Assembly: GCF_024662235.1 (NCBI RefSeq)
Contig: NZ_CP096276.1
Coordinates: 5,518,001 to 5,582,000 of the forward strand
Source: Pimelobacter simplex
GTDB lineage: Bacteria > Actinomycetota > Actinomycetes > Propionibacteriales > Nocardioidaceae
DNA length: 64,000 nt
Direction: 5' to 3'
This document shows positions 7,471 to 15,620 of this stretch, piece after piece; positions within the stretch are counted from its first letter, which is position 1, and each line of letters starts with the position of its first letter. The notes beneath the pieces are model-generated. The model saw only the letters and a program-made list of their open reading frames with translations. It did no database searches and was not told the DNA's origin. The position numbers were made by a program, and so were the translations under genes.

Positions 7471-8328
7471 GTGACTCTGATCTGGGGTGGCCTGTCCCTG
7501 GGCGCGATCTACGCGATCGTGGCCATCGGCTACAACATCGTCTTCATCTCCTCGAAGACCTTCAACTTCGCCCACGCGCAGCTGACCATGGTCGGCGCCT
7601 TCGTGGCCTACACCGGCCTGGTCAAGTGGCACCTGCCGACCCTGCTGGTCCTGGTGATCGCGGCCGCCGCGGTCGCGCTGGTCGCCGCGATCGAGGAGCG
7701 GATCGCGATCCGTCCCGTCGGCGACATGCACAACATCCTGGTGACCACGCTCGGCGCCTCGATCCTGCTCGACGGCCTCGCCCAGCTGACCTGGGGCAGC
7801 CAGCCGCTGAGCGTGCCGTTCTTCGCCGGCGACAAGGCGATCTCGCTGTTCGGCGGCCGGGTCTACCCGGTCGAGATCTTCCTCATCGCGATCGCGGTGC
7901 TGCTCGTCGTCGGGCTCGGCATCTACAGCCGTCGCTCGCTCACCGGTCTCGCCCTGCTCGGCATGGCCGAGGACCGCGAGGCCGCCCTGCTGCGCGGCGT
8001 CAACGTCCGCCGCCTGGCGTTCATGGCGTTCGTCGCGGCGGGTGCGCTCGCCGGCTTCGTCGGTCTCTTCGTCGGCTCCAAGACGTTCGCGGTCTCGACG
8101 CTGGGGGCGGCGCTCGCGCTCAAGGGCTTCGTGGTGCTGGCCATCGGCGGCTTCGGCTCGATGCCCGGCACGCTGGTCGGCGGCACCCTCGTCGGCCTGG
8201 CCGAGGCGTTCGCCTCGCGCTACCTGGGCGGTGAGTACGCCAACCTCGCGGTCTTCCTCATCCTCGTCACCATCTTGATGCTGCGCCCTGCGGGCTTGTT
8301 CGTCCGGACGAAGGAAAGGGTGGTCTGA
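7471..8328 (+). CDS. ABC importer permease (LivH-like)
   Basis: A 285-residue integral membrane permease of the LivH family, with about eight hydrophobic segments and the family N-terminus (LIWGGLSLGAIYAIVAIGYNIVF). The EAA-like cytoplasmic loop is visible at LGMAEDREAALLRGVNVRRL (~residues 165-184), followed by FGSMPGTLVGG. The GTG start at 7471 follows an AGGA site. It lies three bases ahead of the fused LivM-LivG gene and forms the membrane channel with it. Confidence 0.92.
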   Translation: MTLIWGGLSLGAIYAIVAIGYNIVFISSKTFNFAHAQLTMVGAFVAYTGLVKWHLPTLLVLVIAAAAVALVAAIEERIAIRPVGDMHNILVTTLGASILLDGLAQLTWGSQPLSVPFFAGDKAISLFGGRVYPVEIFLIAIAVLLVVGLGIYSRRSLTGLALLGMAEDREAALLRGVNVRRLAFMAFVAAGALAGFVGLFVGSKTFAVSTLGAALALKGFVVLAIGGFGSMPGTLVGGTLVGLAEAFASRYLGGEYANLAVFLILVTILMLRPAGLFVRTKERVV

Positions 8329-8331
8329 CTC

Positions 8332-10152
8332 ATGGCTGGTCTGCCGCTCGCCCGTCGTATCGCCGCGGGGCCGCTCTGGCTCGTCCCGCTGGTGCTGGGG
8401 ATCCTGCTGATCCTCGTGCCGTACTTCAACCTGGAGTACTCCATCGTCCGCCAGCTCCAGCTGGCGATGATCCTGTCGCTGCTCGTCAGCGGCCTCAACC
8501 TCAGCCTCGGCTTCGCCGGAGAGCTCGCTCTCGGCCAGGTCGCGATGTACGCCGCCGGCGCCTACACCGCCGGCATGCTGTCCCAGCGCGGACACACCGA
8601 CATCCTGCTGCAGCTCGTCGCGGCCGGTGTCGCGGCGCTGCTGGTCGGCATCGTCACCGGTATCCCGGGTCTGCGCCTGGGCAGCTGGTCGCTGGCGATG
8701 ACGTCGTTCTTCCTGGTGCTGCTGCTGCCCGACGTGCTCGCGATCTTCCGCGAGGACACCGGCGGCCGCAACGGCCTGACCGGCATCCTGTCGCCGACGC
8801 TCTTCGGCCGGATGCTCACGCCCGAGGACTACTTCATGGTCATCGCGGTGGTGACCGTCGCCTGGTTCGCGGTGATGCGCAATATCGCCGTCTCCCGGCA
8901 CGGCACCGCGCTGCGGGTGCTCAAGCAGAGCCCCGTCCTGGCCGCGTCCATGGGCATCAACGTGTTCCGGATGAAGCTGATGGCCTACGCCCTCGGCGCC
9001 GTCCCGGCCGGCCTCGCCGGTGCGCTCTTCGCCAGCCTCGACCTCTACATCTCGCCCGAGGCCTTCTCGTTCACCGTCGCCACCACGATCCTCGCGGCCT
9101 CGGTGCTCGGCGGCTCGGCCAGCGTCTACGGCGCGGTGTTCGGCGCGTTCATCCTGCAGTTCGGGCTCAACCAGTCGACCGAGTTCCAGCGCTACTCGCT
9201 GGTCGTCACCGGCGCCTTCCTCATCATCGGCGGCGTGCTCCTGACCGGCGGTCTGTCCGGTCTGGCCCGCTCGCTGTGGAAGAAGACGCTCGGCGAGGAC
9301 CCGGCCGTCGCGGCCGGCGCCGCCGGGCTGGACGCCCGCCCCGACGACGAGGTGCCCGCCGTCCCCGGCAAGGTGCTCAAGGTCGAGGGCGTCGCCAAGT
9401 CGTTCGGCGGCAACCAGGCGCTCAAGGGCGTCGACCTGGTCGCCTCGCCGGGCCGGGTCACCGCCCTCATCGGCCCCAACGGCTCGGGCAAGACCACGCT
9501 GCTCAACATGATCTGCGGCTTCTACCGCACCGACGCGGGGGTCATCGCCCTCGACGACCGGCACCTGCAGCGGATGGGCCCCGACCGGGTCGCCCGGACC
9601 GGTGTCGCGCGGACCTTCCAGACGCCCAACATCCCCGAGGGCATCACGGTCCGCGAGGCCGTCATGGCCGGTCGGTACGCCGGAAACCGCGCCACCGTGC
9701 TCGAGGCCGTGCTGCGCCTGCCGCGCTACCGCAAGGTGCGCAAGGCCGACCTCAGCGAGGCCGACCGGGTGCTCGAGCTCGTCGGCATCCGGCACCTCGA
9801 GGACGCCGAGGCGACCGCGCTCCCGCTCGGCCAGCGCCGGCTGCTCGAGGTGGCGCGCTGCCTGATCAGCAACCCCGGTGTGCTGCTGCTCGACGAGACC
9901 GCCTCCGGGCTCGACGAGCACGAGGTGGACCGCCTGGCCGAGGTGATCCGCCGGGTGCGCGATGCCGGCGGGACCGTCGTCCTGGTGGAGCACAACTTCC
10001 AGCTGGTCCTCTCGCTGGCCGACGAGATCGTCGCCCTCGCCCACGGCGAGCTGATGGCCAAGGGCACGCCCGAGGAGATCCAGAACAACGAGCGGGTGAT
10101 GGCCGAGTACCTCGGCATCGATCCCGACAAGCAGGCGGGAGGAGTCCGATGA
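8332..10152 (+). CDS. Fused ABC importer permease-ATPase (LivM-LivG)
   Basis: A 606-residue fusion of a LivM-type permease (residues ~1-320, LNLSLGFAGELALGQVAMYAAGAY) and a LivG-type ATPase (~350-606). The ATPase carries Walker A GPNGSGKTT (~381), Q-loop FQTPNIPEG, Walker B VLLLDETASGLD and the switch histidine in LVEHNF. The signature reads LPLGQRRLLE instead of LSGGQ, as in many LivG proteins. The linker (~325-350) is Ala/Asp/Pro-rich. Fusion fixes one permease to one ATPase; LivF supplies the second ATPase. Its stop overlaps the LivF start (ATGA). Confidence 0.93.
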   Translation: MAGLPLARRIAAGPLWLVPLVLGILLILVPYFNLEYSIVRQLQLAMILSLLVSGLNLSLGFAGELALGQVAMYAAGAYTAGMLSQRGHTDILLQLVAAGVAALLVGIVTGIPGLRLGSWSLAMTSFFLVLLLPDVLAIFREDTGGRNGLTGILSPTLFGRMLTPEDYFMVIAVVTVAWFAVMRNIAVSRHGTALRVLKQSPVLAASMGINVFRMKLMAYALGAVPAGLAGALFASLDLYISPEAFSFTVATTILAASVLGGSASVYGAVFGAFILQFGLNQSTEFQRYSLVVTGAFLIIGGVLLTGGLSGLARSLWKKTLGEDPAVAAGAAGLDARPDDEVPAVPGKVLKVEGVAKSFGGNQALKGVDLVASPGRVTALIGPNGSGKTTLLNMICGFYRTDAGVIALDDRHLQRMGPDRVARTGVARTFQTPNIPEGITVREAVMAGRYAGNRATVLEAVLRLPRYRKVRKADLSEADRVLELVGIRHLEDAEATALPLGQRRLLEVARCLISNPGVLLLDETASGLDEHEVDRLAEVIRRVRDAGGTVVLVEHNFQLVLSLADEIVALAHGELMAKGTPEEIQNNERVMAEYLGIDPDKQAGGVR

Positions 10153-10889
10153 CGCAGTCCGACAGCACTCCGCTGCTCGAGGTCCGCGGCCTCGGCACCG
10201 GGTACGGCGACCTGCGGGTCGTGTGGGACGTCTCCTTCGACGTCCGGGCCGGTGAGATCACCGTCCTGCTCGGCCGCAACGGCGCCGGCAAGACCACGAC
10301 GATCCGCGCGATCAGCGGGCTCAACAAGATCGTCGCCGGCGAGGTGCGCTACCGCGGCGAGTCGCTCGCCAAGGTGCCCGCGCACCAGCGGGTCCGGCAG
10401 GGCATCGCCTACGTCCAGGAGGGCAAGCGCGTCTTCCACTCCCAGACGATCGAGCAGAACCTGCTGCTGGGCGGCTACACCCGCAAGATGAAGCGGGCCG
10501 AGCTGCGCTCGGAGGTCGAGCGGATCTACGAGCTCTTCCCGATCCTCGCCGAGAAGCGGGCGCTGCCCGCGTCGAGCATGTCCGGTGGCCAGCAGCAGAT
10601 GCTCGCCATCGGCCAGGCGCTCATGTCCCAGCCCAGCCTGCTCATGCTCGACGAGCCGTCCGGTGGTCTGGCTCCGGTCATCGTCAACGAGGTGATGGAG
10701 CGCGTCCACCAGCTCAAGGAGACCGGCATCGGCATCCTGCTCGTCGAGCAGGCGGTCGAGGCGTCGTTCGCGATCGCCGACCACGTCACCGTCCTCGACA
10801 TGGGCAAGACGATGCTGTCGTCGCCGGCCAGCGAGGTCAGCGACATGACGCTGCTGCAGGACGCCTACTTCGGCAAGACCGCGTCCTAG
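10149..10889 (+). CDS. ABC importer ATPase (LivF-like)
   Basis: A 246-residue ATPase with Walker A GRNGAGKTTT, Q-loop YVQEGKRVFHSQT, signature SSMSGGQQQMLAIGQAL, Walker B LLMLDEPSGGL and switch LVEQAV. It is the last gene of the importer operon and overlaps livMG by 4 bases. A near-perfect hairpin terminator follows, shared with the convergent IclR gene. Confidence 0.93.
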   Translation: MTQSDSTPLLEVRGLGTGYGDLRVVWDVSFDVRAGEITVLLGRNGAGKTTTIRAISGLNKIVAGEVRYRGESLAKVPAHQRVRQGIAYVQEGKRVFHSQTIEQNLLLGGYTRKMKRAELRSEVERIYELFPILAEKRALPASSMSGGQQQMLAIGQALMSQPSLLMLDEPSGGLAPVIVNEVMERVHQLKETGIGILLVEQAVEASFAIADHVTVLDMGKTMLSSPASEVSDMTLLQDAYFGKTAS

Positions 10890-10906
10890 GACGCACCTGC
10901 GCGGCC

Positions 10907-10942
10907 TCCGGCCCTGTGGCTCACGCGAGCCGCAGGGCCGGA
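10907..10942. terminator. Bidirectional hairpin between livF and IclR gene
   Basis: Arms 10907-10922 and 10927-10942 pair over 16 positions with one wobble and a 4-base ACGC loop. The left arm ends inside the IclR stop codon, so it can serve both convergent transcripts. Confidence 0.75.
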
Positions 10943-11688
10943 CTGCGTCGTGGCGGACCCCAGTCGGGGTGCAGGGTGCGGCTCGTGGTCCGAGCGGCGG
11001 CGAGCAGCAGCGGACCGACCACGGGCAGCGGCAGGTGGCCGCGGCGGACGACGGAGATCGCCGCCAGGGGACCGCGCGGCCCCGGGACGGCGACCGCCAT
11101 CGAGCTGATCCCCGTGCCGGGCAGGCCGTCGAGGATCGCGATCCCGCGGCGCCGTCGTACGGCGGCCAGCTCGTGGTGCACGGACTCCAGCCCGCCGGGG
11201 GTGCGGTCGAGGTGACCGACGAGCGCGTCGACCTCCTCGGGGGCGAGCGCGGCGAGCATGGCCAGGCCGCTCACCGAGTCGGTCGCGATGATCCGGCCGC
11301 CGACCCGCGAGGGGATGGTGGTGGCGCGGGCGCCGCCGACCTTGTCGAGGTACTGCACGATCGGGCCGTCGAGCACCGACAGGTGCACGACCGCGTCGGT
11401 CGCGAGCTGCAGCTCGTTGAGCGCCACCGAGGCGGCGGCACGGACATCGAGGTGCTCGGACTCGCCGCCGGGGCCGCTGAGCCGGCGTCCGGGGGAGTAG
11501 CCGCGCCGGTCGTGGTGGACCCAGCCCAGCTCCTTGAGCGTGGTGAGCAGCCGGAAGACCGTCGTGCGCGGCAGCTCGGTGATCTCGGCGATGTCGTCGA
11601 GCCCGAGCGGACCCGGCGCGTCCTCGAAGGCGTCGAGGATCATGGTCGCCCGCTCGAGCACCCCCAGCCGGGTCGGCGGGTGGCTCAT
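10921..11688 (-). CDS. IclR family transcriptional regulator
   Basis: A 255-residue IclR-type protein: N-terminal winged HTH (~8-65; LERATMILDAFEDAPGPLGLDDIAEITELPRTTVFRLLTTL) and a C-terminal effector domain (~80-240; GGRIIATDSVSGLAMLAAL). ATG 11688 overlaps the PadR stop by 4 bases, so the two regulators are co-transcribed. They lie between the importer and the ligase-SDR operon; IclR proteins usually sense aromatic or acyl metabolites, consistent with a catabolic role, but the target is unknown. Confidence 0.88.
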   Translation of the reverse strand: MSHPPTRLGVLERATMILDAFEDAPGPLGLDDIAEITELPRTTVFRLLTTLKELGWVHHDRRGYSPGRRLSGPGGESEHLDVRAAASVALNELQLATDAVVHLSVLDGPIVQYLDKVGGARATTIPSRVGGRIIATDSVSGLAMLAALAPEEVDALVGHLDRTPGGLESVHHELAAVRRRRGIAILDGLPGTGISSMAVAVPGPRGPLAAISVVRRGHLPLPVVGPLLLAAARTTSRTLHPDWGPPRRSPALRLA

Positions 11689-12341
11689 GCCCGGTGCTGC
11701 CGCAGCTCCTCGGAGGTACGCCGGGCGGCCTCGGTGGCCCCACGCGACGTGCTCCAGGTGCGGCTGGCCTCGTCGAGCTCGGCGAGCATCAGCTCGGCCC
11801 GGTCGCGCTCGTCGGCGTAATAGCGCTCGGCCCACCGGAGCACGAGCTCGGGATAGGCCCAGCCCGCCTCGGCGGTGGCGCCCTCGCGGTCGACCTCGGC
11901 GCGCACCCGCATCCGCTCGGACTGGTCGCGGTGCTCGGCGAGCACGGTGCGCAGCTTGTCGGGCTCGGAGAGGTGCCCGAGCCACAGCCGCAGCATCACG
12001 CCGTGCTTGAGCACGACCGGGTCGACGTGGTCGTCGGCCGCCCAGCCGCCCAGGGCGTCGCGTCCGGCGTCGGTGATCTGGTACATCCGCTTGCCGCGGA
12101 CGTCGTCGCGGGTCTCGATCCGCGAGGTGGCCAGGCCGAGCTTCTCGAGCCGGCGCAGCTCGCTGTAGATCTGCGAGAACGACGGCGACCAGTAGAAGAA
12201 CCGCAGGCTCCAGTCCGCCCACCGCTTGAGGTCGTACCCGGAGAGCTCCTCGCCGAAGGAGAGGAGACCCAGCACGGCCCAGCCGGTGGGAGGGAGTGAG
12301 GGCGCGGCGTCGGACGCCGCGTCGGTTCCATTGGTCGGCAC
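11685..12341 (-). CDS. PadR family transcriptional regulator
   Basis: A 218-residue PadR protein: winged HTH (~18-95; LGLLSFGEELSGYDLKRWADWSLRFFYWSPSFSQIYSELRRLEKLGLATS) plus the C-terminal helical dimerisation domain. The start is GTG 12341 with an AGGA site. Its promoter region carries a degenerate KstR2-type box and a perfect 17-bp palindrome, likely its own operator. It is divergent from the acyl-CoA ligase operon and co-transcribed with IclR. Confidence 0.9.
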   Translation of the reverse strand: MPTNGTDAASDAAPSLPPTGWAVLGLLSFGEELSGYDLKRWADWSLRFFYWSPSFSQIYSELRRLEKLGLATSRIETRDDVRGKRMYQITDAGRDALGGWAADDHVDPVVLKHGVMLRLWLGHLSEPDKLRTVLAEHRDQSERMRVRAEVDREGATAEAGWAYPELVLRWAERYYADERDRAELMLAELDEASRTWSTSRGATEAARRTSEELRQHRA

Positions 12342-12348
12342 GAAGACA

Positions 12349-12362
12349 TCCTACCGCTTGCT
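12349..12362. promoter_or_regulatory. Degenerate KstR2-type box, padR/ligase divergent promoter
   Basis: TCCTACCGCTTGCT, followed by TGGCT, keeps the right half-site found at the other boxes but has about three mismatches to AnCAAGnnCTTGnT. It is the weakest of the nine sites. Confidence 0.4.
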
Positions 12363-12375
12363 TGGCTATTAGGAC

Positions 12376-12392
12376 TATGACTGTTAGTCATA
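12376..12392. promoter_or_regulatory. Perfect palindrome TATGACT-n3-AGTCATA
   Basis: TATGACT (12376-12382) and AGTCATA (12386-12392) are perfect inverted repeats around GTT. They lie 35 bases upstream of the PadR start and 28 before the ligase ATG. It is a candidate PadR autoregulatory operator covering both promoters. Confidence 0.6.
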
Positions 12393-12419
12393 AATGACGC
12401 CATCGACCCGTGAGGACCC

Positions 12420-14033
12420 ATGTCGCCGACCACCGTCCCGGCCCGCCGCCGCACCCGCTCGGGGATGCGGCGTCGGCGCCCGGCCGACGGTCTCGGTCAC
12501 AGTGTGGTCGCCCGGGTGCCTTCGCGCTGCGGGTTCGGCAGGCTGGTGCCCGTGGCCGCCTCGCTCGCCGACCTCTGGTCCGCACGCGCACTCCGGGAGC
12601 CCGACGCGATCGCCGTGGACGACGGCACGACCCGGCTGACCTGGAGCGAGGCCCTCGGCCGTGCCCAGGGCGCCGCGGCGCGCCTGGCCGAGCACGGCGT
12701 GGCCGCCGGCGATGTCGTCGTGCTCCAGGGCCGCAACACCGTCGAGTGGGTGGTCGTCGCGGCCGCGACGCACCTGCTGGGCGCCACGCTCGCGCCGCTG
12801 GGGCAGGAGGAGACCGCGGCCGAGCGGGCGTCGTACGGGCGGCGGGTGGGGGCGCGGGTCGTCGTCGCGGAGGCGCCCGGCGCGGGCGAGCTCCCGATCT
12901 CGATGGAGCAACCCCCGCACCTCGGGGCAGCAACCCCCGCACCTCGCGGGGCCGGGGGACCGGCGGTGGTGCTGGCGACGTCGGGGACGGCGGGGCACCG
13001 GACGGCCGTGCCGATGGACCACGACGTCCTCCTGCGCCTGTACGCCGACGTGGCCGACGTGCTCGACATCGACCACCGTGACCGGCTGCTCGGCGTGGTC
13101 CCGCTGGCGCACTCGTTCGGCTTCAACGGGCTGCTCGTCATCGCCCTGCTCACGGGCGCCTCGCTGCGCCTGGTGCCCGACCGGAGCCGTGCGGCGCTGC
13201 CGGGCATCGTGCGGGAGTCCGGGGTGAGCGTGGTCTGCGGGCCGCCGACGCTGCTCCACGACCTCGCCGCCGCCGTCCGCGAGGGTGCCGACCTCGGCCC
13301 GCGGGTGCGGCTGTTCATGACGGGCGCGACCGAGATCCGGCCCGAGGTGCTGCTGCCGCTGGCCCGGGAGACCGGCATCCCGCGGGTCTCGGCGGGCTAC
13401 GGGCTCACCCAGACCTGCGGCACCGTCGCGGTCTGCCCCGACATCGCGCGCACCGGCGTCGGCGGGCACGCGCCGATGGTGCCGGTGCCTGGCGTCGAGG
13501 TGCGGATCCTCGACGACGCGGGCGCGCCGGTCCCGACCGGGGTGCCCGGGCGCGTGGTGACCCGCGGCTACCAGGTCGCCGTCGCGGTGGCCGATCCCGA
13601 GGGCTGGTTCGTGACCGGCGACGAGGGGCACCTGCACGACGACGGCCGGCTCTGCGTGACCGGACGGCTCGACGACCAGCTCGTCGTCTCCGGCTTCAAC
13701 GTCGACCCGGCCCGGGTCGAGATCGCCCTCGAGCACTCGCCGCTCGTCGCGCGGGCCGCGGTGGTCGGCCTGCCGGATCCGCGGCGCGGGCACCGGCTCG
13801 CGGCGGTCGTCGTACCGGCGGCGGGGGCGGCTCGCGACGACGCGGCCGTGCTGGCCGCGGCCCGCGCAGCGCTGGCCCGCTACGAGGTGCCCGACGTCCT
13901 GGTCTGGGCCGACGACCTGCCGCACACCGCCACCGGCAAGCTCTCCCGCGCCTCCGTGCGGGCGCTGCTCGCTGAGCAGCTGAACCCCGAAGACCCCGAG
14001 CACCCCGATCCCCCCGAGGAGAGCGACCGATGA
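12420..14033 (+). CDS. AMP-dependent acyl-CoA synthetase/ligase
   Basis: ANL-superfamily ligase activating a carboxylic acid to its acyl-CoA via an acyl-adenylate. Visible are the degenerate P-loop ATSGTAGHRTAVP (~182), SAGYGLTQT (~330), FVTGDEGHLHDDGRL, the hinge RLDDQLVVSGFNVDP and the C-terminal lysine motif HTATGKLSRAS. From ATG 12420 (GAGGA close upstream) the protein has 537 residues with an Arg-rich 42-residue extension; GTG at 12546 or 12552 would give a more typical N-terminus. Residues ~162-178 are encoded by two copies of the 22-bp dispersed repeat, a low-complexity insertion just before the P-loop. It overlaps the SDR gene by 4 bases. Confidence 0.85.
   Translation: MSPTTVPARRRTRSGMRRRRPADGLGHSVVARVPSRCGFGRLVPVAASLADLWSARALREPDAIAVDDGTTRLTWSEALGRAQGAAARLAEHGVAAGDVVVLQGRNTVEWVVVAAATHLLGATLAPLGQEETAAERASYGRRVGARVVVAEAPGAGELPISMEQPPHLGAATPAPRGAGGPAVVLATSGTAGHRTAVPMDHDVLLRLYADVADVLDIDHRDRLLGVVPLAHSFGFNGLLVIALLTGASLRLVPDRSRAALPGIVRESGVSVVCGPPTLLHDLAAAVREGADLGPRVRLFMTGATEIRPEVLLPLARETGIPRVSAGYGLTQTCGTVAVCPDIARTGVGGHAPMVPVPGVEVRILDDAGAPVPTGVPGRVVTRGYQVAVAVADPEGWFVTGDEGHLHDDGRLCVTGRLDDQLVVSGFNVDPARVEIALEHSPLVARAAVVGLPDPRRGHRLAAVVVPAAGAARDDAAVLAAARAALARYEVPDVLVWADDLPHTATGKLSRASVRALLAEQLNPEDPEHPDPPEESDR
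12907..12946 (-). repeat. 22-bp repeat units inside the acyl-CoA ligase coding sequence, locus 2
   Basis: AGCAACCCCCGCACCTCG occurs at 12907-12924 and again at 12929-12946, period 22. Read on the minus strand each is CGAGGTGCGGGGGTTGCT, the same unit type as the intergenic arrays. Because 22 is not a multiple of three, the copies are translated in different frames (EQPPHLG, then AATPAPRG). Confidence 0.7.
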
Positions 14034-14893
14034 GCACCGATGCAGCAGTGGCCGACCGGTTCGGCGGCGGCGTCGCCCTGGTGACCGGTGCCGGAGCCGG
14101 CCTCGGCGAGGCGATGGCAGCCCACCTGGCCGCCCAGGGCGCCCATGTCGTCGTCACCGACGTCGACGCCGAGCGGGCCACCGCGGTCGCCGACGCACTG
14201 GTCGCCGCGGGCGGCCGGGCCGAGGCGCACCACCTCGACGTCGCCGACGGCGACCAGGTCGACGACCTCTTCGCCCGGACCTGGGCCGCGCACGGCGCGG
14301 TCGACCTCGTCGTCAGCAATGCCGGTATCGAGTCCGGCGAGCGGACCTGGGACCTGACCCCCGCGCAGTGGCGCAAGGTCCAGGGCGTCAACACCGACGG
14401 CGCCTTCCACTGCGCGCGCTCGGCCGTGCCGCGGATGACCGACCAGGGGCGTCCGGGCGTGCTGGCCGTCGTCGCGTCGACCGGTGCGGTGACCTCGCTG
14501 CCCTACCAATCGGCGTACGTCGCCAGCAAGCACGCCGCTCTCGCGCTGGTCGAGTGCCTCGACCTCGAGGTGCGCGCGTCCGGCGTACCGGTGCAGGTGT
14601 CGGCGCTGCTGCCCAACTGGGTGCGCACCCGCATCTTCGACGACGTGCGCCGCCGCGGGGTGCCCGCCGACCCCGACGCGCGCGCGACGTTCCTGCGGAT
14701 GGCGGAGTCGATCCAGGCCCAGGGCATGGATCCCGACGAGGCCGCCGCGCTGCTGCTCGACGCCGTGGCGCGCGGGGAGTTCTGGTGCTTCACCGACCCC
14801 GAGCGGACCGCCCAGCTCTTCGACGAGCGCGCCCGGACGCTCGTCGGCCTGCGCCGACCGGAGCGCCCGGGCTGGTCGGCCGCTACTGCGTGA
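14030..14893 (+). CDS. Short-chain dehydrogenase/reductase (SDR)
   Basis: A 287-residue classical SDR: cofactor motif TGAGAGLG (~19-26), acidic VTDVD indicating NAD preference, VSNAG, catalytic Ser in VASTGA and YVASK. The C-terminal ~30 residues exceed the usual 250. It overlaps the upstream acyl-CoA ligase by 4 bases, so it likely acts on the same acyl-CoA as a hydroxyacyl-CoA or alcohol dehydrogenase. Its 3' end overlaps the convergent SDR gene by 11 bases. Confidence 0.9.
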   Translation: MSTDAAVADRFGGGVALVTGAGAGLGEAMAAHLAAQGAHVVVTDVDAERATAVADALVAAGGRAEAHHLDVADGDQVDDLFARTWAAHGAVDLVVSNAGIESGERTWDLTPAQWRKVQGVNTDGAFHCARSAVPRMTDQGRPGVLAVVASTGAVTSLPYQSAYVASKHAALALVECLDLEVRASGVPVQVSALLPNWVRTRIFDDVRRRGVPADPDARATFLRMAESIQAQGMDPDEAAALLLDAVARGEFWCFTDPERTAQLFDERARTLVGLRRPERPGWSAATA

Positions 14894-15611
14894 CGGTCCA
14901 GCCGCCGTCGACCGGCAGGAAGACGCCGTTGACGTAGGACGCCAGCGGCGAGAGCAGGAACAGGATCGGGCCGGCCACCTCCTCGGGCCGGCCCATCCGG
15001 CCCAACGGCACCCGGGCGAGGATCCGGTGGCCCATCTCGGACTCGGCGAAGCCGGCCAGGCGGGGCGTGTCGGTCATGCCGGGGCCGATGCCGTTGGCGC
15101 GGATCCGGTCGGCGTGGTGCGCGGCGAGGTGGCGCACGTAGCCCATGACGGCGGCCTTGGAGGCGGAGTACCAGTCGCTCTCGGTGCCGACCTTGTTGCC
15201 GGCGACCGAGGCGGTGACGACCATCGCGGCGCCGTCCGGCGTACCGGCGTCGAGCCAGTCCTGGGTCAGGCCGCGGACGCTGCCGACGCTGATCCGCACC
15301 GCCTCGTCGAAGTCCAGGGGGACCTGGGACGACGGGCCTGCGTTGTTGACGAGGTAGCGCGGGACGCCGCCGAGCGCATCGCGCGTCAGGGCGAGGGCCT
15401 GGGCGCGCGCGTCGGCGTCGGCGACGTCGCAGACCGCGGTGTGCACGCCCTGGTCGGCGAGCTCGGTGAGGCCGTCGGGACGCAGGTCCCAGGCGCTGAC
15501 CCGCAGGCCGGCCGCCAGGGCGCCGAGGGCGACCGCGCGGCCGATGCCGCTGCCGGCGCCGGTGACGACGATGCCGTCGCCGGGGGTGAAGCCGAGCGTG
15601 AGCTGGTCCAT
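14883..15611 (-). CDS. Short-chain dehydrogenase/reductase (SDR)
   Basis: A 242-residue classical SDR with VTGAGSGIG, acidic AWDLRPD, NNAG, VTASVAG and the YSASK catalytic motif, ending in PVDGGWTVTQ. It is the last gene of an operon running from a hotdog thioesterase through an atypical SDR, nine bases after the latter's stop. The operon starts at a KstR2-type box, so a role in ring-derived acyl-CoA oxidation is likely; the substrate is unknown. Confidence 0.9.
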   Translation of the reverse strand: MDQLTLGFTPGDGIVVTGAGSGIGRAVALGALAAGLRVSAWDLRPDGLTELADQGVHTAVCDVADADARAQALALTRDALGGVPRYLVNNAGPSSQVPLDFDEAVRISVGSVRGLTQDWLDAGTPDGAAMVVTASVAGNKVGTESDWYSASKAAVMGYVRHLAAHHADRIRANGIGPGMTDTPRLAGFAESEMGHRILARVPLGRMGRPEEVAGPILFLLSPLASYVNGVFLPVDGGWTVTQ

Positions 15612-15620
15612 GGGTGCCTC

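Noticed and set aside
7354..10044. Very long antisense open frame (~896 codons) opposite the ABC importer genes
   Set aside because: Shadow frame of high-GC coding DNA: low-complexity Asp/Gly/Arg/Val content, no domain, while the plus strand has clear Liv-type proteins.
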